DNA of 64,000 nucleotides from Anastatus disparis. Its lineage: Eukaryota > Arthropoda > Insecta > Hymenoptera > Eupelmidae. Location of the stretch: contig JAFFSR010000309.1 in assembly GCA_017163975.1 (NCBI GenBank), positions 434,001 to 498,000 on the forward strand. The letters run 5' to 3'. Below are positions 24,604 to 36,346 of the stretch, piece by piece. Position numbers and translations under genes: made by a program. The notes below the pieces were generated by a model that did not search any database, was not told the origin of the DNA, and saw nothing but the letters and a program-made list of their open reading frames with translations. How positions within the stretch are numbered: position 1 is the stretch's first letter; each line of letters begins with the position of its first letter.

Positions 24604-26390
24604 TAAGTCCGAAAGATAGAGAACGTTATTTTATTAGGTTATTACTATTACATGTTAAAGGAGCCACATTTTTTGAAGCTTTGCGTACTGTTGATGATGT
24701 GATGTACAATTCGTTTTATTAGGCAGTTACGGCAAAACAATTAATTAATAAAGATAAAGAATGGGATAGATGCTTGGAAGAAGCATCTTCAACAGAATTC
24801 CTTCATGCTCTTTGTGAATTATTTGCTTTTATTTGCGTTTTTCATAATCCTATAAGTGCACGAGATTTATATGAAAAATATAAAGATAAATTTTACCACC
24901 CTAAATACGAAAAAAATGTAGGTGAAAATCTTGCATTGAATGTTATTAAAAATAATTTACAAGTCAATGGATTTTCATTAAACGATTTTAATTTACCTAA
25001 CATAAGCACATTTATAGAAGAAGATAATAATGAAACAATTTTAAATCATAATAATTATATTCTTAATGAATTAGAAATGAAAATAAATTCTTTAAATAAT
25101 AAACAAAGGCAAATATTTGACTCTACACTAAAAAGTTTGAACAACCAAAGTAAAGAAAAATATATTTTTATAGATGGACCGAGTGGAAGTGGAAAAAGTT
25201 ATTTACTCAATATTTTAATGGCTTATTTTAAATATCATACCATACATTATTTATGTGTAGCTTTGACAGGTGTAGCAGCGAATTCATTAGCCGATGGAAG
25301 TACCGTGCATACAACATTTAAACTACCGTTAAATATAACAGATTGTACAACTTGTAATGTTAAGCCTAATTCTGCAGAAGGCAAACAATTAAAGGAAACA
25401 TAAATAATTATTTGGAATGAAATATCCATGACTTCAAAATTTGCTTTTGAAGCGGTTGATCGTCTTTTTCAAGATTTATGCAATGTAAACCACGCCTTCG
25501 GTGGTAAAACTGTAATTATATCAAGAGATTCCAGGTAAACATAACCAATTGTACGACATGGTAGCCGTATGAACATTATTGAAAATTCAGTTAAATTTAG
25601 TTTATTATGGCAAAATTTTAAGCAAATGAAATTAAATGAAAATCTGCGAGTTTCGGATAATGATAATAATTTTAAACAATGGTTATTAGACATCGGAGAA
25701 AGAAAACGCCGCGATGTTTTTGAAGATGATAATGAAGTAAGTGCTATACCAGATAATTTTATCATTAAGGAAAATCTTGTCGAAGAAATATTCGGAAAAA
25801 CAATAAAAATAGACAATACAAACATAAAGAAAAAAGTGATTTTGGCTCCTAAAAATAATGATGTAACTGAAATCAATAATAATGTTTTGAATTTAATGGA
25901 AGGAAACCTCGTTGAATATTTGAGTATTGATACTGCTGAAGATGATAACAAAGAAAATTTAGAAATTATGTTACCTACAGAATTTTTGAATAAGTTAACT
26001 CCTAATGGACTTTCACCACATAAATTACATTTAAAAGTAGGGGCTATCATTATACTTTTAAGAAATTTAAATGTCAATAAGGGACTTTGTAATTGAACAA
26101 GGTTAGTAGTAAAAAAAATGCTCAAATATTCCATTCAAGCGGAATTAGCAACTGGTCAAAACAAAGGTAAATTAGTTTTCATTCCAAGAATAAATTTATC
26201 TCCATCTACGGAAGAAATTTCATTCAATATGCAACGAAAACAGTTTCCTATTAGGTTAGGATTTGCAATGACTATGAATAAATCACAAGGACAATCTTAT
26301 GAAAAAGTTGGTGTTTATTTGCCGTCACCAGTTTTCAGTCATGGGCAATTATATGTTGCTCATTCAAGGACGAAATTTAAAAACAATTAA
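24604..26390 (+). pseudogene. Helitron 1 Pif1-type helicase region
   Basis: The 24774-25403 frame holds the Walker A loop GPSGSGKS and then LTGVAANSLADGSTVH (motif Ia). A stop lies at 25401. NEISM (degraded Walker B) and an altered GGKTVIISRDSR block (normally GGDFRQ) follow. The 25569-26096 frame carries LNENLRVS and VGAIIILLRNLNVNKGLCN. The 26118-26390 frame carries [17 protein letters not shown] and [11 protein letters not shown] (C-terminal motifs). At least four stops or shifts break it. It is the helicase half of the Rep-Hel protein of Helitron 1, and the altered Walker B region argues that it is inactive. Confidence 0.88.
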
Positions 26391-26619
26391 AAATTATTTT
26401 TAGGTGACTACGCTATTGTCAACGGAGAAAATAAAAATGATCAGAACACAATATATACAAAAAACATTGTTTATAAAGAGATATTATAAAGAATATGTCA
26501 ATATGTATTTAATATTTATGTTTTAGATTGTGTTAATAGTTGAACTCGAAATATAATAAAATATATGATATTTAATAAAAATAAATATCAACTGACGCTT
26601 TCAAAATAGTTTAATACGA

Positions 26620-26945
26620 TGTTGAATCAGCTGTATAAAGGACGCGCTGTTAAATCGGCTACATAAGAAAACGTGCTGTTGAATCGGCTGCAAATAGGGA
26701 AGCGCTGTAAAATCGGCTGCAAATAGGGAAGCGCTGTAAAATCGGCTGCATATGGGGATGCGCTGTTGAATCGGCTGCATATTGGGATGCGCTATTGAAT
26801 CGGCTGCATATTGGGATGAGCTGTTATATCGGCTGCATATTGGCATGCGCTGTTGAATCGGCTGCATATTGGGATGCGCTGTTGAATCAGCTGCATATTG
26901 GGATGCGCTATTAAATCGGCTGCATATGGAGATGCGCTATTAGAT
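26620..26945 (+). repeat. 29-bp minisatellite, about 11 units
   Basis: The unit is close to GCGCTGTTGAATCGGCTGCA plus TATTGGGAT, with CG-containing positions that contrast with the AT-rich flanks. The minus-strand frame across it (88 codons) only reads the repeat, since 29 is not a multiple of three and the peptide repeats every three units. Confidence 0.9.
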
Positions 26946-27104
26946 TTGCAATGTCTAGTGTAAGAATGAGACGTTAAAACATTGCATTTGAAATGAAAAA
27001 AAATATTATAGCGTCTGGAGCGAAGCTTGTATAAAACATAAAAATACGCTCCACTGAAGAATCTAATGTAAAAGTATACAGGCTTGGATGAAAAGCTACG
27101 TTAG

Positions 27105-27790
27105 AAAACATATTAACCAAAAAAATGTAGGAATCAACAAAATATAAAGCCTAAGAAAATATAAGGCCCAAGAAAATATAAGGCCCAAAAAATATAAGGC
27201 CATAGAAAGTGTTAGGCCCAAGAAAATATAAGACCCAAAAAATATAGAGACCGAAAAAATATTGGGCCCAGAAAAAATTAGGGTCCAAGAAAATATAAGG
27301 CCCAAAAAATATCAAGTCCAAAAAATTATAAGGCCCAAAAAAAATATAAGGCCCAAGAAAGTATTAGGCTCAATAAAATATAAGGCCTAAAAAATATAGA
27401 GACCGAAAAAATATTGGGCCCAAAAAAATATTGAGTCCAAAAAATTATAAGGCCCAAGAAAGTATTAGGCTCAATAAAATATAAGGCCCAAAAAATATAG
27501 AGACCGAAAAAATATTGGGCCCAAAAAAATATTGAGTCTAAAAAAATATTAGGCCCAAAAAAATATTGAGTCCAAAAAATTACAAGGCCCAACAAAATTA
27601 TAATGCCCAAGAAAATATAAGGCTCAATAAAATATAAGGCCCAAAAAATATAGAGACCGAAAAAATATTGGGCCCAAAAAAATATTGAGTCTAAAAAAAT
27701 ATTAGGCCCAAAAAAATATTGAGTCCAAAAAATTACAAGGCCCAACAAAATTATAATGCCCAAGAAAATATAAGGCCCAAGAAAGACACA
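27105..27790 (+). repeat. 18-bp minisatellite with larger duplications
   Basis: The unit is near AAGAAAATATAAGGCCCA. The marker AGAGACCGAAAAAATATTGG occurs at about 27250, 27398, 27500 and 27652. The last two are followed by almost identical sequence for about 125 bp (152-bp spacing), so blocks of units were duplicated. Long minus-strand frames (69 and 145 codons, Phe/Ile/Leu-rich) are by-products. Confidence 0.9.
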
Positions 27791-27851
27791 TTCAAAAAAT
27801 GCGGAGAAACGGAGAACCGGAGAAACGGAGAAAAAAGTGGTTTCACTTTAA

Positions 27852-28207
27852 GGTAGTCCCGTCATCAGCTATAGTTTGTTAATCGTAAAAATTAAAAAAA
27901 CGTATAATCTTTTGAAACTTGCAACAATGTTAGTTTTTATTTCAAATATTATCTCCGAAAAATTTCAGCTTGCTTTGCCGACTGTTTTTCTACAATATAC
28001 GTACTTGAAATTTATCTTTTTATTACTATGAGACCTGAAATTATCGAACTTTGAATGAGATTATCTTAAAAAAATAATCGGTAAGGCTACCTGAAATTTT
28101 ACATGAATGATATATGAAATAAAAACTTTTTTTGGTGAAGGTTTCAAAAAATTATACGTTTTTTTTATTTTTACGAACAACAAACTATACCTGACGACGG
28201 GACCACC
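27852..28207. mobile_element. 356-bp MITE with TTAA duplication
   Basis: It starts GGTAGTCCCGTCATCAG and ends with the complement of GGTGGTCCCGTCGTCAG. The inverted repeat extends about 70 bp, through CGTATAAT and TTTGAAAC. TTAA lies just outside each end (27848-27851 and 28208-28211). No coding sequence. The termini differ from the MITEs at 3037 and 35479, so it is a separate family sharing the target site. Confidence 0.88.
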
Positions 28208-28211
28208 TTAA

Positions 28212-28877
28212 TATAATATAAGATAAGATTCTATTGTATTCTGACAGCATTAACATGACTCATTTTTTTTTTTTGAGGGACACACATGGATCCAATCATA
28301 GAAGTGCAAAAAATAGTGGAAAAATCTCTTAATTCTAGATGTTTAATTTATGATTAAAGGTTAACTTTAAATTCTGATATTTTTTATAAAGGCCTTCTTT
28401 TATAAATTGAAAATTTATAGGTCAATATTGAATTTGAGGTCATATGGAAATAGATTTTAAAAATTGAAAAAATTTGATTGAACTTTATTGACAATGATAT
28501 TGAAAGACTTATCGAATTGAGTTTAAAATAAAGGTGAAATTCCAATTAAAGGTCAACTTTTTAAGAATAAAATAATTAAAAGCAACGTTATTACAATAAT
28601 TTTTTTTATTGATTGACAAAATTTAAACTATCCTACACATTGATCTTTTTGTAATACGAATATCAATAAAAGAAAATATTTATTGTTTTATATATATATA
28701 TAGATTTCATAAATACAAAATATAAATAAGATGTGTTATGTTTTATTTCTAATCCTTTCATTTATTCCAAAAAATTTATTTTTATTAACATTTTTTCATA
28801 AATTCTTATAAATCTTTTATATATTTTCTGAATTTTTTTCATCAACTTCTTTATTAATTTTTAAAAGCATTTTAATA
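28212..28877. other. AT-rich spacer upstream of Helitron 2
   Basis: No gene recognised. GGTCAA/GGTCAT-type words recur around 28420-28560. The ATG of Helitron 2 follows at 28878. Confidence 0.45.
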
Positions 28878-30300
28878 ATGGGACGTAAGAGGAAAATTAA
28901 AACCGCAGAGGAAGAAACATTATCAAAAAAACAAAGGCTCGAGAAACGAAGAGAGTATCAGCGTAAGTATTATTTAAAAAAAAAAGAATCAGAAAATGGA
29001 AACGACTTGCAGTTCATTTATAAATAATCATCAAGAATCAAATAATAATTTAAATCTATTGAATCATCCATCTGAATTACATAATATTAATAATGAACAA
29101 AATAATTTGATTGCAAATGAACAAAATAATTTGATTGCAAACGAACAAAATAAATTTATTGCAAATGAAATAATTTGATTGTAAATAATCAACAAATTTA
29201 TGATAATGCATCTATTAATCATGATCATTGTTATGTTGCATCTCATAATTTAAATAATTTTTTACCTATAAATAATCTCAATGAAATTGTTAACCTTGAT
29301 CATTGTTATAACGAGCAACTTTATCAAGAGCCCCAAATACAAGAGAATTTTCCTGGGGATATAGACGTCAAATGCGTTCATTGTTATGCTAAACACTTTC
29401 CTGGTGAAAAAGTATTTAATAAAGGTTTATCATTTAACGATTGCTGTAATCATGGAAATATTCCATTTCAAAGTATCGATCAATTCCCTAATGAATTAAG
29501 AGAACTATTTAATTTTGAACACTACCTTTCACAAGAATTTCTTCAGCACATTCGTTGATACAATAGTTTATTTTCATTTGCATCCCTTAATGCTAATATT
29601 ATTAATTTTAATGATAAGCGAGCTGGCACTTATTGTTTTAAAATACAAGGGCAAATTTATTATCAAATAAATACAGCCTTGAACCAAAATGTCAATGAAA
29701 AATTTTCTTATGGTTAATTTTTTATCATAGATCCCTATGAAGCAATAGAATACCGAATAAGTCTAAATAATAATGCAAACCAAAATATAGTTGAATTAAT
29801 AAAATAGATTATGCGGGATCAAAATGTTTTTGCTAAATCATATGAAATGATGGGTGAAGAATTAAAGAAACAAGATGTGAATCCGCCAAAAGAATTACAA
29901 TTACTTTTTTCGTTGAAACCTGATATTGATAAACGGCGTTATAATTACCAAAGAATAAATGGAGTTACAGCTATATTTTATACAAAAGCTGATGGAGAAA
30001 TGCCTAATGTTTATGTAGTTATTTAAAATAAAAATACAAAGGAATTACAAACAGTAAGTACTATGGATCCAAATGTTGAACCATGGGTTTATCCTCTGTT
30101 TTATCTGACTGGATGACGAGGTTGGCATAGAGAAATGTATAAAATAGATGTTAAAAAAAGAATATCAAGAGTTGGTTATATACAATATAAAATTTCTGTC
30201 AGAGATGAATTTCATCCTTTTATAAGAGGTGGTCGTTTATTTCAACAATTTTTAGTCGATTCTTATGTGAAAATTGAAAAAGATTGAAAAGAATATTGTA
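28878..30300 (+). pseudogene. Helitron 2 N-terminal region
   Basis: The ATG at 28878 opens MGRKRKIKTAEEETLSKKQR, a basic lead-in common at Helitron starts. The frame shifts at the A-run near 28975 and again near 29168. The zinc motif is preserved in 29175-29558: CVHCYAKHFPGEK, then NDCCNHG. After a stop at 29556 come ASLNANIINF, GTYCFKIQGQIYYQI, then a run to LFSLKPDIDKRRYNYQR (29811-30026). Stops lie at about 29716, 29806, 30024, 30115 and 30285. It is the N-terminal part of the Rep-Hel polyprotein. Being longer than anything kept in Helitron 1, it shows the two copies have decayed separately. Confidence 0.82.
29092..29168 (+). repeat. 24-bp coding repeat, three units
   Basis: AATGAACAAAATAATTTGAT-type units encode NEQNNLIA twice and then NEQNKFIA. 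The third unit leads into the frameshift. It is a low-complexity linker of the Helitron protein. Confidence 0.8.
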
Positions 30301-31497
30301 AATCACATCGACCAGAATTACGCGTTTCATCATACGAAGGTCTTACAGGTTTTTTAAATAACAGAGTTCATAGTAATGAAAATATGAAAGTTGGAAAAAT
30401 TGTTATTCTACCGTCTACATTTATAAAATCTCCCCGTTACATGTTACAATGTTACCATGATTCAATAGCTATACAACAAAAACAAAGGAAAATTTGATTT
30501 GTTTATTACTGTAACATGCAATCCACGTTGGCGAGAAATTCAAGATAATTTACTACCAGGACAACAATCATCAGATAGACCTGATATTTGCACTAGAGTT
30601 TTTTATTTAAAAAAAATGCTTTAATTGATTTTATTGTTAAACAGGAATTTTTTGGTAAAGTAGAAGCTTACGTTTATGTTATTGAATTTCAAAAGCGCGG
30701 TTTACCGCACTGTCACATATTAATTAAATTGTCACATCAAAATATAATTGATACTGTTGAAAAAGTTGATCAATTTATTTCCACAGGAATTCCTGATCCA
30801 GAAATCAATCCTGTTTTGCATGACGTTGTCATGAAAAATATGATTCACGGACCGTGTGGAAACTGGTGTATAGTTGATGGAAAATGTTCTAAAAAATTCC
30901 CTAAAGATTTTTAGAATGAAACTATTATTAATGAAAATAGCTACCCTATTTACCGTAGAAGGGATACTGGCAAAACGTATATGCGTTCTAATAATTATGA
31001 AGTTGATAATCGTTTTGTAGTTCCTTATTGTGCAGAATTGTCTTTGAAATTCAATTGTCATATAAATGTTAAAGTTTGTTCAAGTATAAATCAGTTTAAT
31101 ATTTACATAAATATTTATACAAGGGACACGATGCAGCATCTATCGTTATTACCAATGCTGAAAATACATATATTGAACATGATGAAATAACTTAATTTAT
31201 TGATTCATGATATGTTGGATCATCAGAAGCAGTGTGGAGAATTTTATCTAAACTATTACAGGATAAAAGTCATACAGTTGTACGTTTGCCAGTTCATCTT
31301 CCAGATTGTCAAAATATCATTGTTCATACTGATTCTAATGAAGAAGATATTAATAAGGCTTTGGATAAAGTGTCAATGTTAGTAGATTATTTTCTTCTTA
31401 ATTTAAGAGATCCTGAAGCACGTAAGTATTACTTTGCTAATATCCCTGAAAATTATGTATTTAAAACATCGAAATATAATGGTAAAAATGAAAGCAA
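30301..31497 (+). pseudogene. Helitron 2 Rep (HUH endonuclease) region
   Basis: FLNNRVHSNENMKVGKIVIL leads into the Helitron-like N domain. A shift near 30490 separates it from the FVTMTCNPRW-type block. VIEFQKRGLPHCHILIKL keeps both HUH His (about 30690-30730), and MIHGPCGNWC follows. Near 31110 the Y2 segment is read in another frame, where two Tyr and a KGHD block are still encoded; the nominal frame there is nonsense. VRLPVHLPDCQNIIVH and LVDYFLLNLRDPEARKYYF (31232-31525 frame) close the region. It resembles Helitron 1 in order but not closely in sequence, so it is not a recent tandem copy. Confidence 0.85.
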
Positions 31498-33450
31498 ATG
31501 GCAAAAAAGAAAAAAAAAACATTAAATGTATTAAATGGACGTATGTATACAGTCAGTCCAAGTCAGGTTAAATTGTTTCATTTAAGGATCTTATTAATAA
31601 GAATTAAAGGAGCGACAAGTTTTGAAGATTTAAGGATGGTTAATGGTGAAATTAAAGAGAATTTCACTGCAGCATGTTTAGCTCATGGCTTTATTGAAAG
31701 TGATGAAGAATGGACAAATGCAATGAGAGAAACAGTTGTATTTATGATGCCAAAACAACTTAGAAGTCTATTCGTACGTATTTTAGTACACTGTAATCCG
31801 ATTCATTCAGATAAACTTTGGGATGATTTTGAAGATGCTATGTCTGAAGATTTTCTTCATAAAAATTTTAGTATATCTGAAAGTTATTGTAAAACAATTT
31901 TTAGTATACAGTGGATACTTCAATTAGAAGGTAAATCTTTTGATGAATTTCCACAACTTAATCAATTAGTAGAAATAATTAATAATCATAATTTGAACTC
32001 AATAAACAATGAAAATGTTGAAAATTATCTAAATATTGCAAATCAAAGAATTAGTATATTAAATGAAAAACAGAAAGAAGTATTTGATAAAATTTTACAT
32101 GTCATATTTAACGATGATCAAATTCAAAATGACATCAATACTTGCTTTTACATTGATGGTCCTGGAGGATCTGGTAAAACTTTTTTGTATGAAACTCTTT
32201 GGTATCATTTAAAAAAAAATAACAAAAACGTATGTTGCATGGCCTTTACTGGTATAGCAGCAACATTACTTCCTCAAGGTAAAACAGTTCACAAAATATT
32301 TAAATTACCAGTACCTTTGTTTTCAGATTCGTCATCAAATATTAAATTAGAATCACAAGAGGCTTCATATTTAAGGGACATTGATATTTTTATTTGAAAC
32401 GAGGCTCCTATGGCTCCAAGATATGCTCTTCAAATAATAAATAGAACTTTACGTGATGTTATGAATAATGATAAATTATTTGGTGGTAAAATTATAGTTC
32501 TAGGAGGTGATTTCAGACAATTGCTTCTAGTAAAAATTCATGGAACACGTAGTGACACTGTTGATCTATGCATAAATCGTTCTTTACTTTGGCAACAATT
32601 TCAAAGATTTTCTTTGTCGCAAAATATGAGAGCTCCACCTCAAGAAATTGAATTTTCATCGTTTTTATTGAACGTAGGAGATGGTAAATTAAACGATGCT
32701 TTTGATAATATGAGTTTAAATCATTTCTGTAATAATTGCGTTGCACCTCCAGAAGTAGATATTGTAAAGGATGTATATGGTGAAATTTTTGCCAAAAAAT
32801 AATATAGAAAATCAATTAATTATGCAATTTTGTCAGCTAGAAATGTTGATGTTAATGAAATAAATGAAAAAGTTGTACATGTGCTTGATGAAACTACAGA
32901 AAAAATATATACAAATATAGACAGCACAGAAAATTGTGATAACTCACGATTTAATGAAGTTTTATTGCCAGAATACTTGAACAATTTATCCCCTCCTTCG
33001 CTAGCACCTTATGAATTAAAATTAAGACATAATTGCGTGGTTATGCTGATTCGAAATCTCAATGTGAGTGAAGGTTTATGCAATGGGACTAGATTATTAA
33101 TATTAGATTTATGTAATAATCTATAAAAATGCGTAATATTAACAGGTGATAAAAAAGGAGAAATAGTATTTTGAAATCGAATAACTCCATATTCATCCGA
33201 AAGTGACTACACATTTATTTTTAAAAGAAGACAATTTCCCATCAAATAAGCTTTTGCAATGACAATAAATAAAGCTCAAGGTCAAAATTTTGAAAAAATT
33301 GGAATAGATTTGAGAAAAGATGTTTTTAATCATAGACAATTATATGTTGTTTTATCAAGAGTTCGATCTTGGGATTCATTAAGACTATATTTAGGTAATT
33401 CAGATACAAAAACTATTAAAAATTATGTGTATAAAGAATTATATATTTAA
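31498..33450 (+). pseudogene. Helitron 2 Pif1-type helicase region
   Basis: The longest frame (31498-32397) covers RMYTVSPSQVKLFHLRILL and the Walker A block IDGPGGSGKTFLYETL, then AFTGIAATLLPQGKTVHKIF. A stop falls at 32395, just before the Walker B equivalent (NEAPMAP). The 32410-32802 frame has GGKIIVLGGDFRQLL and LSQNMRAP, and 32830-33126 has VMLIRNLNVSEGLCNGTRL. The 33259-33450 frame has TINKAQGQNFEKIGIDL and RQLYVVLSRVRS. Stops at 32395, 32800, 33124 and 33247 disable it. It is better preserved than Helitron 1. I could not fix the CTRR 3' end of the element in the AT-rich sequence after 33450. Confidence 0.9.
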
Positions 33451-34330
33451 ATTATAAAGTGCAAAATTTCATTGTAAATATAACAGAAATGTATTCTTTT
33501 AATTGCTATATTTATATAAATAGTTATTAACATAATAATTCATCCATTTTTTTTATCATCATATTTAATTTATAATTATTGTTATGATTTAAAGATGGAT
33601 ATATCCAACCTTCAAATAATAATTATTAATAATTTATTTAATATTAATATATTAATATTATGATTTGTGAATCTTTAACTTAAATACAATATTTTTTATT
33701 TACTGTTATTTTAAATACATTTTGCAATTGTAAATTATGAAGTATGAGGGTTGATTTGATAAGTATGATTTAAATATCAATTTTTTAATAAATTTTTCTT
33801 AATTTCTAAGTTCTATTTGTCAAGTAAATATGTTTTTCCATCTAAAAAACTCTTGGTCTTTTATATTTAAAAAATAATATTTTAGCAGCTACTATTTTGT
33901 CAATTTAAAAAACGCAATTCTATTTATTATAGTCTTAAATTTTCTTTTTTAAATCTTGAAATAAACTGCAGTGTTTTCTGAAGCTATATTAAATGATAAT
34001 TTCAAAAATTTTAGGATTAATTAGAAATTTTTTCATAAAAAGTTTGTTTTACCATGAATATACTATTCAAATAATTTAAAAATGAATATTAATTAACTTC
34101 AAACAAAAAAATTCAAATCTTTATAAAATTATGTGCAATTTTGAACAATTGATCTTTATTGTTTCATAGTTCATAATTACATAATAGGAGATTTTCTTAC
34201 AACTTACGTTTTAATCATGAACTACAAAATATTTAAAAGTTTAGTTATTGTTGCAGAGTAGCTCTCATTGGTTATTTCTATTACGCATATCTATTCTGCG
34301 TATTTATTCTGCACCATGTGATCGCAGCAT
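33451..34330. other. AT-rich spacer after Helitron 2
   Basis: No coding frame. The Helitron 3' terminus (short hairpin plus CTRR) should lie here but cannot be picked out with confidence. Confidence 0.4.
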
Positions 34331-34333
34331 TAA

Positions 34334-34760
34334 GCCATTACATGCTAAAAAAAGATAACAGGAACGGATTTAAGAAAGACATTGTTTCTATATCTATATA
34401 TGTGAGGAATAACATCGGAACCTGGCAACGACTCGCTGTTCCTCATATATATACACTGAAAGAACTTTTTGTATACTGCATGCCGAAGTGTGAGTGCGCA
34501 GTATACTACAAGCGTGCGCAGTACGCTTGAAAACTTTTGGTGAATAGAGATAAAGTGTTGGCGTTTTGAAAGCCACCGACCGTGCGCGCGCAGCTCGTTG
34601 GGATTCAAAACGCCAACATTTCTCTTGCTGTTTACCGCTGAGTATGAGCGGACTGCACACCTCCCCTCTTATCAGGCAGTCCGCTAAGACTTCTATCAGT
34701 GTAGATATAGAAGTAATGTGTTTCTTATATCTGTTCCTTGTTTTTTTAGCGTGTAACGGC
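34334..34760. mobile_element. Complex foldback element with five internal hairpins
   Basis: The ends GCCATTACATGCTAA and TTAGCGTGTAACGGC are inverted repeats. The next about 50 bases also pair (AAGAAAGACATTGTTTCTAT with the complement of ATAGAAGTAATGTGTTTCTT). Inside are at least five smaller hairpins: about 34394-34453, 34471-34506, 34510-34528, 34556-34618 (15-bp perfect arms) and 34647-34685 (10-bp perfect arms). It is much richer in CG than its surroundings. It ends 112 bp before the start codon of the OB-fold gene, so it could affect or supply that gene's promoter (inference). Confidence 0.75.
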
Positions 34761-34871
34761 CCATATATAGAAGTTGATTTGAAGTTTATTCGTTGTTTGA
34801 AACTATTGTTGTCAGTAGTGAATAGTGAAAAATAGTAAAAAGTATAATCGTAAAAAGTAAATTAGTTAAAA

Positions 34872-36346
34872 ATGCTGGGTGAAGAAGATTTTACGTCAAA
34901 TGAAATTATTGATAACATCGTAGTGGGAGACACAACTGTGTAAATATTTGATTTAATCAATTTTATTATTTTATATTTTATTATAAAAAAACAATGCGAG
35001 GGAAACTATTTTTTTTATGAATAATATCAAATTCAAATATTGAATAAAAGTACAAAATTTATAATTTTTTATGTGATATAATTATAATTTGTGATTATAT
35101 TAAAAATTATAAATTTTAATAATTACTTTTATACTTTTATTTTAGTGACATCGTAGGTTATGTCACGAAAATCAATAATAACTTTCATTCACCTAAATTC
35201 TCTGAGTTTTTGAAATTTGTCATTAACAACAACCAAGGACGAGAGGTTCAAGTTATAGGATGGAACGAAAAAACTCATTTACTAAAAAACGTCAAAGAAA
35301 TGGGAAATGTAAATAATTATAAAATCTATACATCATTATTAAAATTAAAATATACATTTATATAAACATTTCATATTTATTATAAATTTCAGATTGTTTA
35401 TATTGGTTCTGCGAAAGCCTCAGCAATTAAAAATAAAGTATATAACAGTGGAAATGTGGAGTTTGAATTACTAATTAAGGGGATGTAAAATGGACACTAC
35501 ACCTGTTCTCATAAATATTCACTATCTTTACATTTTATTGCAAAATTTTCAATAAAAAAATGCATTAAGTTGTAGTATGAACCATGAAGATTATTCAGTT
35601 AAATTTTTAAATGAATTCATTCATTAGTTATTGAAAATTTTGGGTTCGAAAATTATTTATTAAAATTTTTCAATTTTGTACAGGAATCCAAATATCTTAA
35701 AAGCTAATGAATAAATTTATTTGAAAACTTATCAAAATAATCATTATGGTACATACTACAAGCTAATGCATTTCTTTTCTGGAAATTCAGCAATAAAATA
35801 GAAAGGAAGCTTATATCTATAAGTACAGGTGAAGTGTCCGTTTTACATCTCCTTAAAGAAAATTCCACAATCGAGGTATTAGGATCTTTTAAAAAAACAC
35901 ATGATACTCAAGTCGCAGAAGAAGTCACTATTACTGAAGCTTATTCTAAAATCAATAAAAAAATTAGTAAATACCAATTTTTACATAATTTTTTATAAGT
36001 GTTTTATTTACTTTTGTACGCTGTAATTTAACTAATATTTGTTCTATTTATTATTTCAGAGATAGAAGGAATCATCAAGTTTGTCCCCAAGAAACATAAT
36101 CGTGATTGCGAATGTACTATTGGTTCACTTACAGATTGTGTGAATAAAATAGAATTGAAATTGGATTTTGAATGTACTGATTTGAAATTAAAAAAAGGGC
36201 AGTCTGTCTTCGTTACAGGAATCGTAGAAAGATTTCCACCAGTACTACCAACACTAAGAGTTGATAACATAATAGATGTAGAGCCAATCGACAGAGAGAG
36301 AGAGAGAGAAAGTGCCTTTTATAGAACTTTTACAAGGCTATCATAA
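34872..36346 (+). pseudogene. RPA1-like OB-fold gene, interrupted by a MITE
   Basis: Exon 1 (34872-34939) MLGEEDFTSNEIIDNIVVGD. Exon 2 (35146-35308) DIVGYVTKINNNFHSPKFSE with VQVIGWNEKTHLLKN. Exon 3 (35393-35478, continuing at 35857-35992) NKVYNSGNVEFELLIK. Exon 4 (36060-36346) IEGIIKFVPKKHNRDCECTI, then KKGQSVFVTGIVERFPP. Donors and acceptors are GT/AG, with phases 2, 0 and 1. The pattern matches OB-fold single-stranded-DNA-binding domains of the RPA large subunit, as a short lineage-specific relative. A 374-bp MITE sits inside exon 3, bringing an in-frame stop. The frame continues perfectly if the MITE and one TTAA are ignored. A GA run near 36292-36310 may have shifted the last residues. 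A paralogue lies at 42675-43746. Confidence 0.7.
35479..35852. mobile_element. 374-bp TTAA MITE inside the OB-fold gene
   Basis: The ends are GGGGATGTAAAATGGACACT and, on the other strand, GGAGATGTAAAACGGACACT. TTAA lies outside each end (35475-35478 and 35853-35856). The interior is itself a loose palindrome (GTAGTATG on both arms). A related copy lies at 10592-10934. Splicing it out with the GTAAAA donor at its left edge and the AAAG acceptor at its right edge would shift the reading frame, so it is not a neutral new intron by that route. Confidence 0.9.

Noticed and set aside
25469..26134. 221-codon minus-strand frame
   Set aside because: It is antisense to the Helitron 1 helicase and has no family features.
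27096..27763. Phe/Leu-rich minus-strand frames as membrane proteins
   Set aside because: They are translations of an 18-bp minisatellite, whose period is a multiple of three and so keeps frames open.
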